Below, piece by piece: positions 32,910 to 43,798 of a stretch of 64,000 bases of DNA (positions are counted from its first letter, which is position 1; each line of letters begins with the position of its first letter). The stretch covers positions 55,885 to 119,884 of the forward strand of contig JANBPK010001048.1 in the NCBI GenBank assembly GCA_027579435.1. Direction: 5' to 3'. This stretch comes from Candolleomyces eurysporus. Its lineage: Eukaryota; Basidiomycota; Agaricomycetes; Agaricales; Psathyrellaceae. The position numbers were made by a program, and so were the translations under genes. The notes under the pieces are model-generated. The model was not told where the DNA came from, did no database searches, and saw only the letters and a list, made by a program, of their open reading frames with translations.

Positions 32910-35372
32910 TCAAGCCTGTTTCGCTTTGACATCCTGAAGAATAAAAGTCATTCCGTGAGTGTCAAGCTCAACCAATACCACACGGAATTAACATACCCGG
33001 CCCGCTTTCGAGCTCGACATCCTCTTGCGGATATAATGAATTCCCCGCTGTATATCGGCCCACAAGAAGATCGGGACGACAATTGCCATGACCGGTGCGG
33101 CAATAATCCAGAACACCGCGTCCGATTTATCTTGGATAGACCACATATGATCGAAGTTCATTCCCTATGAAAAACGGGGTTGACTCAGTCTCAACTCGCG
33201 CCAACTCGAGAGAGAATCACTTACGAAGTAACCAGTGAGCAGGGTGAGCGGGAAGAAAATGATAGTCGCCAAAGTGAGACGCCGCCTGCAGGGTGATCAG
33301 AAAACACGCGCTACTACTGAGAAGACTTGACTCACATAACTTCGTTCATCTCATACGAGGCAATATTGAACGAATAGTCAATCAAATTCTCCATGATACC
33401 AGCGAACATATCTAGGCTCGTCAGAATGAAATCCATGTGATCGTACACATCAGCCTACATCGCCAGCATTAGGATTTTCACGCGAGAGTGAGCTTGGAGG
33501 GATACTCACAAGATAAATCTTTGATTTATGGCTCATGTACCCGACAATTTTGATATCCTTGTTCGCTGGATCGGACATATCGATGAGCGCTGCACATCTG
33601 TCGATATCATATCGGCGGAGCCCAAAGATCATGGTCTTGATGGGATCCAGAGTACGCTTGTGGAGAATGAGATCACCGGACAGGATATGTACTGAAGCAA
33701 GAGGAAATGCATCAGCTCCAAGGGTTAGAGAAGTAACCAAAGTTAGAGCCAGCACTTACGCTCTCGCACGGTCTTCATGTCAGGTTTTAAGAGAATCTTC
33801 CGCTCAAAGTGATTGATCTTGGCGTGATACTCGTCGATGACTTCCAGCGCCTTATCGACAGCTAGAGGGATATCAGAACACCGTTCAAAGAAGCATTAGA
33901 AGGAGCTTACTGAGATCCAGGAGGGCATGAACGAGTAGTGAGGGATCAATCGATTTTCTTAGGACGGTGTCTCGTTGTCTTAACCGCTGGGAAATGGGAG
34001 CCGTGAAATCGAGGACATTCTGTCGCTGTATAGTGATGACGGTGCCTGATGGTGGAGATGTAAGCTGAGATCGAAGGCTTTCCAGAAGAAAGTCGCGTAC
34101 CATCCCTATACATGAATATAAACATGGGCTTGACCTTGACACCCACGTGTTGAATCCCCTGATAGGACCGTTTTCAGCATGGACTTCTCTGAGGTAAGGA
34201 AATTTTGTTACCTTCTTGATATCCTCAAGCATGGCTTCGGCAGCCTTTCTTTCGGTTCGAGCAGCACGTAGCTAGAGAATACATGAGACAGGCGCACCAG
34301 AGGGGCAGGATTGAGGATTACCGACCTTTCCATCTTTTTTAATGAGCTGAGCGAGCGCAGATGCTGAGTCATGTCTCTGGATTGGCAAATCTGCCAGAGT
34401 ACGGGGAAGGAGAGGGCGTCTTCTCATCGTTGAGTTCTTTGATTTGGCAAAACTAGCCTGGAGTGTTTCTCCGTCTGTCTCGGTCCCTGGTTCCTCGAGC
34501 TTTTCTTTCTCAGGGGTCCCGTCTTGCATAGGCTCAGGAGATTGGGATCGAGGTGCTGGGTCGTCGTGCGCATCGGCCTCGGCATCCTCGTCCTGAAGTT
34601 CGTGGCACATAACCCTCAGGAACAGGTGCTTTGTATAGTAGTCGGCTTTCGACCGCGTCCGGTTGTTCTTGTTGATCACATCTTCCAGTGCCAGAGGATG
34701 GAGACCTGTGAAAGCACGCGTCAGACGTTTGATATGGCAAGCAAAGGAGAGAAGGAACCCACTGTATCTCAATGCCAGTGCCTTGATAACATCCCAGCTC
34801 ACGCCTGCAATATTGATCCACCGACACTTGACCCAAGGCTGAGGCTTCCAAGTCTCCTCTCCGTCCATCAGATCCACGAACTCCTCATTCTCCATCATCC
34901 TATAATTACACCTCACGGCGGAGTAGTCCACCACCTCAATCTTGCACTCCTTGTGTAGCTGGCCATAGATGAGGTCCGACGACGACTTGCTAGGGTCTAT
35001 ACCAGGCTCCGCACCAATTTGCCTCACCTCGCCCAACAGCGTCGCGCCCCTCCCCATCGCAATGACCTTCCTCACCGCGGCCCTGAACCTATCCTTTGGT
35101 GGCAAATGCTTCCATGCGGATGTTGGGGACCTGATCGCAGCAGCCTTGGATTGGTGCGTATGGTGCGTATGGTGGGACACCCTCGACATGATGTTCGTGA
35201 GTGCATGTCCGCCGAACGCTGTCGAGGCTCCTTTGGGAGCCGAATTCGTTGTGCTTGCCGCGGCAGTTTCGTGGATGCCATACGTAGGCGAGCCAACCTC
35301 GAATCCCTCGTCTTCAAGGTCAGGCGTCAGGGAGCGCCCTTCTGAGTCTGACAGACTGTTGGTACGTGGCAT
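32910..35372 (-). CDS. CorA-type Mg2+ transporter 1
   Basis: Eleven exons on the minus strand (34763-35372, 34326-34705, 34212-34271, 34101-34158, 33911-34045, 33760-33861, 33510-33691, 33336-33454, 33225-33285, 32997-33164, 32910-32933) join to 1899 nt, 632 aa. CorA family proteins form pentameric channels for Mg2+ and related ions. The long N-terminal domain carries RWINIAGVSWDVIKALALRY, HPLALEDVI, KADYYTKHLFLRV and TAPISQRLRQRDTVLR; the stalk has VDKALEVIDEYHAKINHFER and ADVYDHMDFIL. TM1 ends at GYF, directly followed by the signature GMNFDHMWSIQDK (G570-M-N), then TM2 FWIIAAPVMAIVVPIFLWADI. The His-rich SHHTHHTHQ run near residue 67 and an acidic insert are extra. A plasma-membrane or vacuolar site is possible. 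The paralogue lies at 43799-46627. Confidence 0.9.
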
Positions 35373-36559
35373 GGTCTTGAAGCCTGGAGGCTTGAGAAAC
35401 TCTCCGCTGCGGGCCTACGCGTCCTGGGAGAAGGAAAGAAGGAAGGCTGGAGCCCTCGGCGATAGGTATGCCCACAAGGCCAGGTGGCACGTATAACAGG
35501 CTGAACGGACGGTGGCAGTCCTGCCTCGAGGTGGTTGTAAGGATGAATACATTTGTTACCTGTCTAGTGTCCATCATATCCGAGTGTCCGTGATGCCAGA
35601 TGGGCGCTCTGGAATATGGTAATACCTACACGGCCTTGTTAACCGTTTGCGTTCCCATCTGCTTGGACACAGCCAGCGATGCAAGGGTCTGCGAAGAACA
35701 CAGGATGAGAACGAAACATAAACGCCCAATGGAGCTTGAGCGAGAAGATGATGGAGCTGGCGAAGTTTATTTATGATCGCGAACTAACCGAGTCCTGGAC
35801 TTTGTCACTTGATTTCTTTGGATTTGGGACGGAAACATATATACTACGTTACAAAACAGCCATAAGTCCCATTGACAGTATAAACATTTGGTACTTTCTC
35901 GAGAACGAGGGAGAAGAAGCAATAAACAGGAAATATTCTATGAGGTGTTAGTGGCAAAGACAGCGAGGGAAGATAATAAACAGGGGCAAGATATTATAGA
36001 CAGACGAGCTGTGATTCTAATGTTGGAAAAGAACGATAGAGAGAGTAAGAATGAATGTGGGCTGGGTATGATGTTGGGAATTTGAGATGATGACGATGAA
36101 GGGACGGGGGTCGATGATGATATACGTGCAATGAAGAACTTGGAGGTTTAAAAAGGATGAATTGAACAGCGATGCATTTCTTGTCACGAACACGACAAGG
36201 AAAACAGAATAATAACACAAAGAACCTTTCAAAATGCATCGACTAATAAAATACGAAATGGATATAAACAAGGAATGTGAATCGTTACCCTCGCCAGAGG
36301 AATAACAGTCAAATCAGCAATTGTGACAAGAAAGAAAGCGTAAAGATAAACAAGTTGTAAGAAAGCATACGATAGCGATTGAATATTGATGCCAGAATAA
36401 GAAATGAGTGCATAACAAGTTCCTTTTTGGATGCGCAGCAGGGATGACAGGAACAATGAAAGGAAGAAGGGTTACTAACCAAACCAGTGGTTGGACGGTG
36501 GAAGCGAAGCGAGGACGGTCAGATGATCGAGGTCGAGACCGCTGGGCAAGCAGACATGC
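35373..36559. other. intergenic between CorA 1 and kinase
   Basis: Contains the CorA 1 promoter and the kinase 3' region. The 35700-36450 part is AT-rich and has no gene I can support. Confidence 0.4.
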
Positions 36560-39500
36560 TCACGACTGCGAGCTCGAAGGAACCTGTTGGGGTTTGGGGG
36601 AGGAGAACAGCGAAAACACCTTCTCAGCATTGTGTTTGACCTTCTTCAGCTTCTTATTCTTTGACGACTTCTCCTGTTCTCTAGATGGCGATCCCTTCGA
36701 CAGTCCTAGAGCGAAATCTTCCGGACCACCATTGCTCGCAGAGGGGATCGAAGGCGACACGACATTCCCAGACTGATCAGAGGACGCGCTCTGTGCACCC
36801 ATCGACACCGCACTCTCCTTCGACTTGAGCGATGGCGACATCGCAGGCGTAGCAGGGGTAAGGAAACCATTCGAGGTGGTAGCAGTCGATAGTGAGNTGA
36901 CAGTCTGCGAGAACGACCGACCCGTCCCAGTGGAGAACGTGGAAGGTGGTGATTTTGGCCTCAAGAACTGCCTAGGATTCTTCCTGAAATTGATACCTCC
37001 GGTCCGACCTCTCCTCTGNGATGGGGAAGGAGACTCGGTGGCGTCAGTCGCCACAGACGCCTTGGACATTCCGGATACCGAGCGCCCATTAGGAGTCGAA
37101 GACTTTCGGAACACCGACAACTTATACCGATCCACAACTCCCCTTGCCCAAAGACTCGTTCCTTTAGCTCCATTCTTATCCTCGCCATCACCAGCCTCGA
37201 CAAAGTCCCAATCATCATCTTCCTCNTCCCTCTCAGGCTCAGTCATCTCGACTTCATCATCAGGATGATCCGACAAGTCCTTGTCNAGCGCAGGAATACC
37301 AGACTTCTCCCGACGGCTGCGAGTACCGCGAGCACCCAAAGGCGGACGGGTCTTGACAGGAGGTGGTGTACGACGTCCACTGACCTCAGCAGACATCTGG
37401 CCTTCCAAAGCCGCAGCGAGTGCAGCCTTCTGCATGAGATCATCGTCCACACTGGTGGCCGACCCTTGCCGGTCAAAGTCTGCAGCCCTCGGCGGTTGAA
37501 CCTCGACCGACTTCCTCGGTGGTGCTGGCGCTGGTGGTGGTGGCGGCGATTCCACAACAGGAGTAGTAACAGCTTCAGGAGCCTGGAACTCCTCCGCAGG
37601 TGGCAGCACCGCAGGCCTCGCTTCAGGTGTCTTGGGTTCCCCAACCTCCATACTATCATCCTCAGCCTGCTCCTCCAAAGTGGCCGTCTCAGACCGCGCC
37701 TCTCCCGTATTCATCGACGAAGTAGTATCATCCTCTTCTCCGCTCTCATCTTCATCTCCNTCCTCCTCCTCACTTCCTTCTTCTTCCTCCGCNTCGTCGT
37801 CCATGATGATCGAATGTCTGCCCTTGAACGAGTACCCATCAAACACATCAACGGTTTCGTCTTCTTCTGAGCCCTGGGAAATGACTTGTGGTCGTATGGA
37901 CGAGCTACGCGACTGAGAGGGTGTCGTGTTTGATTCTTCTCCATCAGTGCGGTCNGTATCCGTCTGGGGCTCCTGGTCGGTTTCCATAGCTTCGTCGTTG
38001 TATTCGTCCAGAACGGGCTCCATATCCAGGAACGTCTCGTCAAAGTTTTGGGTATCGTAGGCCATGGTGGGGTCGACGGGTGGGACGTATGGGGGTATAT
38101 ACCTCTTGTAGTAGACGTGGCCCCAATCACTGCGTGAAGAGTTTAGTGTNNGTTCNGATTATCGGGAGACGGAACTCACATCATAGAGAAGTATGGATGC
38201 TTCTTGATTCTGGGTTCACGNATTCGGAGGTCTGGATTGCGTTGGAGGAGCTAGACAGACNGCCATTCAGTTATCATCCACATACAGGTAGAAAGCGCGA
38301 ACGTACCCCACGGATCAAACTCTTCGTATCCTGATCCATAACACGATCATCCGGGAACTGCAGCTCATCCTGCAACACTCTGACATACATATCAGAGTGG
38401 TTATTGGCATAGAAAGGGGTCTGCACATCAAATCAGCTTCACAGCACACGAAAAAGAAAAAGACAAGTGACTTACAATGCCNGTCAACATCTCGTACAGC
38501 ATCGTTCCGAAACTCCACCAATCCACCTCATAGCTATACGGCAGACCCTGAATAACNTCGGGGGCCAGATACTCCGCCGTTCCACAGAATGTAGTCGTCA
38601 CATCCGGACTCCCAATCGGCTGTCCAGGCCACCCCATCAGCATCTCCCCATTCTTATCAGTCTTCATCCAAGGCGGCATGACCGTCTGCGGCGTCCCAGG
38701 AGCCGAGGAATAGAAGTCACTCCCACTGGCATGCGAGACAGACGCAGTGAGCGGGGCGGTGCTTGGCTTCCTAGGGAACTCTTTCGAAAGTCCAAAGTCT
38801 GTGAGAACGATGTGCCCGTCTCCGGCGATGAGGATGTTTTCGGGTTTGAGGTCTCGGTAGATGACGCCCGCTGCGTGTAGGCCTTCGACGCCCTCTACGA
38901 TCTCGGCTGCATAGAACCGTGTTCTGTCGCGACTCAGTCTTCCCCATCTTGCGAGCTGGGTTGCGAGGTCTCCTCCAGGGTGGAAGTCCTAGATAAAANT
39001 TAACGNTTANANNTCAACGGGTGATAAGCGATGAAGAAGANAGAAAATGCAACNCACCATAACCAAGAACAAATTCTCCTTATCGTGGAAACTCCACCAC
39101 AGCTTGACAACGAACGGATCCTTGCTCTGCGCCGCCATCCTCTTCAATACAGCCTGCTCCGTCAACGTATGCTGAAGCTCCTGATGCGCAAGCACATGTC
39201 TCTTCGTAATAGCCTTCAACGCGAACAGGCCCGCAGTCGTCTTATGCCTCACAAGCAAAACCTTGCCCGCACAACCTTTACCCAACACCCTCATCATCTC
39301 GAAGTCGTCAATCACAACCTTCCTCGAAGAAGGCGTGGCCGTGCCCCCAGCACCAGCTTTCTTAGCCTTCTTGATCTTCTTCCTTCTTCGGCGGCTATCG
39401 GTGGTAGCACTGAACGACGACTCATCTCCGGTTTCGGCTTGCGAGGACATACCGTCCTGGCTTGGCACAGAGGCGGTGTAAGCACGAGAGAGTCGGTGGG

Positions 39501-40780
39501 ACTTGTCTGGTTCGGCGGACTGNGAGCGGGGCATGTTGCGAGCAGCATGAGCACCTGGNGCTTCGTTTACAGGAGTCAACGGAGGTTCTTCTTCGTCCAC
39601 GACTTCCGCTTGACCCGCGGTAGTGNCTTCATCATCCTTCTTCGCCTCGTTGGCTTCCGCGTCCTCAGCAGCAGGTTGAGACTGAGGGACAGCTGTGGCA
39701 TCTCGNTCATGGTGAGGGTCCTCCCCTACNACTCNTTCCTTCGTTTCGGTCGTCTGCTCCACGTTCTCCTCGTCTTTGCGTTCCAGATTGGACTGCGGGG
39801 AAACATCATCATCCTCCGGGGTGGGGAGCGAAGCTTCACTTCCATCGGTCTGATTAGGTTTTCGCTTCTTCTGAGCTTCTTCCTCGCCTTCCTCTTTCGC
39901 GGCCATCCCATTCAACCCACTACCAGCTCCTCCTCCCACGTGAGCAGCCAAATCAGATCGAACACGCTTAATGGCCCTCTCCACACGGACGCTCTCCAGG
40001 TCGTCAGTCCGGACACGCACNAACCGTTTCCAGACTCTGTCCTTCCGGAACACAGCAATATTCGAAATAGTAGTGAGATACGCCGCAATGGCGGTGCTGG
40101 TCGCTGACGGAGACGCCGGAGTGGCTGTCGCCACCTCGGCAGAATCGATAGCGGTGAACGGGTCGCCAGTCTCACTCGCCGTTGGTGANGTAAGTGGGGG
40201 TGTAGGCAATGTCATCGGGGTTATCGAGGGATGTTGACTGAAAGAATTTTCTTGATGACGACTGGAAGACCGACGTCGGTTGCTCTGCTTGCCTGCAGGG
40301 GAGGCCAAGCGGGAGAGGGTNTTGAGGAAGTTGGATTTACGCTTTGGGGGAAGAGGGATGGAAGCGGGGTCGATGGGGACTGGAGGGATCTTGGTTCCCG
40401 GATGGCCGTCTCGGAGCTTTCGGTCAAGCTCGACAACCTCCATNGCGGTACGTGTCAGGGTGAGATTATGCGTTGGCGCTAAATTTTTGAAAAAAGGCAT
40501 CGAGTCAGCGGGTGTTCGGNGACCANTCAAAGAAACANGACAGTGGCATGCATGTGTGTTGTNGGACAACACAACAGTCGGGGTTCGGGATTATATACGG
40601 ACGGGGAAATGAAGTTCATGAAACAATAGTCTGGCGGGGACACTCACTCTTAATGTACAAACTGTAGGACCTAGCGTCGTAAGGGGTCTCTGCAACGCTG
40701 ATAGCCCATGGGCCATCCTCGGCGTCGATACGCATCGGGGTTCTCCGATTGGTTGGGATATTGGTGTCGAGCAGATACAT
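36560..40780 (-). CDS. AGC-family serine/threonine kinase with PX-like N-terminus
   Basis: Exons (minus) 40648-40780, 39058-40478, 38476-38988, 38307-38420, 38180-38250 and 36560-38129 give 3822 nt, 1273 aa. Residues about 15-65 (SYSLYIK...NLTLTRTAMEVVELDRKL...IPPVP) look like the first half of a PX phosphoinositide-binding domain, split by a long low-complexity insert before AAYLTTISNIAVFRKDRVWKRFV. The kinase domain spans about 436-750: G-loop GKGCAGKV, FALKAI Lys, YRDLKPENI catalytic loop, TDFGLSK, and TTTFCGTAEYLAPEVI. The activation segment between DFG and APE is about 45 residues longer than usual. An AGC tail (YIPPYVPPVDP, DTQNFDETFLD) follows, then a 450-residue Ser/Pro/Glu-rich tail. 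Several n bases lie in codons. Closest relatives are probably S6K/SGK-like fungal kinases; the pathway is not certain. Confidence 0.88.
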
Positions 40781-41870
40781 ATTTTGCTAGGGGCGATCGA
40801 AGGTGATGTTTGAGGGTGATTGGGTGAAGAAAGAAAAAAGTGTTGGCGATGTACGTGGAGGTGGTGTGCGCCTCAGGGTCCCACTGATTGCGACAGCGAG
40901 AATGGGCTGCGAAGGGCGGTGGTGGTCGAGATCGTCTTGGCTCGAGGGTTCTGTGCTGTCCGTATGCACTGCGCTGGCGAAGACAGGTGCTTGCTGGATG
41001 GGTGCTGGATGGACGGCGGTATTTGTGGGTGTTCCTGAGATATACCTTGCACGGCTGCGCAGCGTGTTATTGGGCTGCTGGTGGTTCAAAATAGGCAAGG
41101 CACGTTCGCAGCTGGCAAAGGGCTGCAACTGGGCTCCAACAAAGAGTCGGGTCGAGAACAGTGGGTGGTGGATGTGCTGGACACGGCTAGGGTCAAAAAG
41201 CAAGGATTGGCGCCGAACACGAGGCCTGTTGGTTGCCGTACTGCCTCGAGGCCGACGGCTGGCAGATTGTGGCAAAAGTGGGCCTGGCTGAAGCTTGGAC
41301 AATGGGGAGATTGGGGGATATAAAAGAGAAGAAAGGAGCGTTGGGGTAGAGAGGAGAAAAGAGCAGTGTTTAGTAGTAGTAAGAGAGTGCAGGACGCCTA
41401 TTACGCCAATCCCCTTTCGATCATCAACTTATCAAAGCAACTTGCCCTTTCCGTATTTTTCTTTTGTTTTCCTCCCGGCCACAACAGGCTCCCCTCTTCC
41501 ACGGGGTTCAGCCACACCGTCCAATGTTCATGGGCCACAATTTTTCCTGCCACCCCCTGTGCATGGGCCGCGATTATCGATGGCTTCTGGTCTCTCGTTG
41601 TCTCCGCACAGGAGCACAGCTCTGGTGACTAAACTGTCAACAATCCACTCTGGGTCCATTCCATATAACCGCCAAAGCCGTCAAGTTTCGGGTAAAATCA
41701 TCTCTGACAAACAAACCTGGCTACGGCTCCGTAAATACGCCTGGGCGACACCTCATTTTTTTGTAACAAACACCCTTTCTTGGGTGTGGGTGAAGGGCAT
41801 CGTTATCGCAACCGCCGAAGTTCTCACTCACACAAGCTCTAATCTGCGTGCACCACGACCGCCGTCATAA
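40781..41870. other. kinase promoter and leader region
   Basis: Purine/pyrimidine-skewed sequence upstream of the kinase start. Open frames overlap in several frames on both strands without splice or family support, so no gene is called. Confidence 0.4.
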
Positions 41871-42441
41871 ATGACAAAGCTCCACTATGAATATCCTTTG
41901 GCGCCCTCTGTGCAGCTCCTCGGTCTGCACACTGTCCAAGTCAAGGAAAGCGAACTGCTGGATGACGACTACCGGACGAAAGGTGATATTAGTCAACAGC
42001 TCCAGCTACTGGATGGCGTAGTGGAGGACATTGGCAGGGCATGCTAGGCTCACACCTTTCAAGTAGACCGACCACTCGAAAACAGGGGCTGTTCCGTTCC
42101 TCTTCCTCGTGACTGCACTACTTAGACCCTTACAACGATTACTACCACTGGTCCGTGACCACAATGGAGGTACCGTTCCGATGAATGAAGCACGTCAAAA
42201 CCACGGGCTACGTCGTGACCGGTCAAGCCCTTTTCCCCTAGCCAGAGGACAAACGCTCCATTATCAACGATCACCTCAACGCCTCAGTCGCGCGAATCAC
42301 TCTAGTAGCCAGGCCGACAAAGGACTCCAACTTGGCCGGCCACACCGCCAGAGACACACTCTCCCTAGATCTTAGGCTTACTCCCGCCTGCGCACACGGG
42401 AGAACTTCTCTTTGCATTGTAAACATCAACGAGGAATACAT
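41871..42441 (+). CDS. possible unrecognised gene or gene remnant
   Basis: ATG at 41871 opens MTKLHYEYPLAPSVQLLG... for 58 codons to a TAG. Further on, the acceptor-like TTTTCCCCTAG at 42231-42241 is followed by a well-behaved frame beginning PEDKRSIINDHLNASVARIT, with ARDTLSLDLRLTPACAHGRT, that ends at TGA 42439-42441 (codon third positions mostly C/G). The second block faintly recalls endonuclease/exonuclease/phosphatase proteins, a weak impression only. I could not join the pieces without guessing, so this may be a decayed gene or a multi-exon gene whose middle I missed. Confidence 0.3.
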
Positions 42442-42897
42442 GTGATTAAGAGCCTCTTCAAACATGGACGGGAAGAAAACCACCGTCCTACCGTATGTAG
42501 TATTCACCGTTGCACAACAAAGAATGAATAGAAAAGCTTAAACGAATTCAGTTCGGGTCTAGTTATTCTATCCTCATGTTTTGACTTTGCCGGAAGCACA
42601 AACACACGAGGATTCAGTTGGCTAGTACCGAAACATCCATCCACACCACCGAGGGTGAAGGAGGAGAAGCGAAGAGAAGAAGCCTCGGGGTGGGAGGAGT
42701 GGATCCGGAAGACGGTACATCATAAAACGCGTCTTACATCGCGTCATTAGCAGTCGAGTAGCCATGCTCGACTAAACAACTGAAACATATCTCACTAGTA
42801 CTCACTTAAAACACGCTTCTTCGAGTCATTAGGTCCGCCCTAGTTGACACCCTTGCACCATCACTCAAGCTACTGACCATTACCTTTCATCGACACA

Positions 42898-43304
42898 ATG
42901 GACAAAGAAATGAAATACACCAAAAACACTAGCCACACCCCTCACAACGAGCAACACTCCTAGTGAGTTACCCATTCATCCTCTCCTTCCACCCTAAGCC
43001 GCCACCATCCTTCTCCCTCTCTAATCACTTTTCCAAAATCTAACAACCTCTTCTCTTCCTTTCTCTCAATAGCGAAGACCTAACCCTCTCCCACACCGAA
43101 CTGGCCTCCGACGTCCTCCATAGCACCTCCAAATCACCCCCACCCTCCACCCGCAGCCCCACCGGCGCCGAGTACGGCAACCCAAACAAGCACGGTCGGG
43201 GTGCCCAAATTGACGCCGAACTCGCAAAAGAAGACCAAGAGGAGCTGAAGAAGAAGAAAGCCAAGGAGCAAAGAAATGAGGAGATAAAGTGGAAGAAAGA
43301 TTAG
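42898..43304 (+). CDS. small Lys/Glu-rich protein, function unknown
   Basis: Two exons, 42898-42962 and 43073-43304, give 297 nt, 98 aa: a polar start, then SYEDLTLSHTELASDVLHST, a Pro/Ser linker, GAEYGNPNKHGRGAQIDAEL and a charged helical end (EELKKKKAKEQRNEE). The frame closes exactly over a 110 bp intron with GTGAGT and CAATAG ends, and codon use is strongly C-ending, supporting a real gene. No signal peptide or membrane span. No family recognised. Confidence 0.65.
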
Positions 43305-43798
43305 ATTAGGTGCACAAAGCCAAAGAGAGAAGACGTTGTAAAAGGCCAAAGCACTTTAGAAAATCAAAGTTGTATCCAGGAAACTGTAATCAGTATCTTT
43401 GAATGAGCTAGGCAGTCCTTCACAAGGTGACGAGCACCATGATTCCTCTGAAAACATGGTGGAGGCATCGTAAAAGACATCGGGTTTTATTTTTAGCATG
43501 TTTTTTCGGTTCTGGTGGGTCTGCTAATCCATAGGATTTTGACAACATGTCCCGAATTTTCTTCAACATACTTCCGATGAGAAACATTCAATAAAGAAAC
43601 GCAATGCTTTAGCCGTGATCCCAATCAATGCAAGGTCCCCGTCATTTGGTGCTTGCTAGTTTCAGATTCATGCAGTTGCGGTAAAGGAAATAACCGAGTT
43701 ATCGCCACTTGAGGACAGCTATCACGCTGCAAAATAAGACTTGAATTGTACCATTCTCTTATCGACGTAAAATACACCGGCGGACCCAATAATGCTAG
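43305..43798. other. convergent intergenic stretch
   Basis: Lies between the small gene (+) and CorA 2 (-); only 3' untranslated sequence is likely. Confidence 0.4.

Noticed and set aside
40787..41302. Long open frames on both strands upstream of the kinase
   Set aside because: They mirror each other on opposite strands and have no splice or family support; read as leader and promoter sequence.
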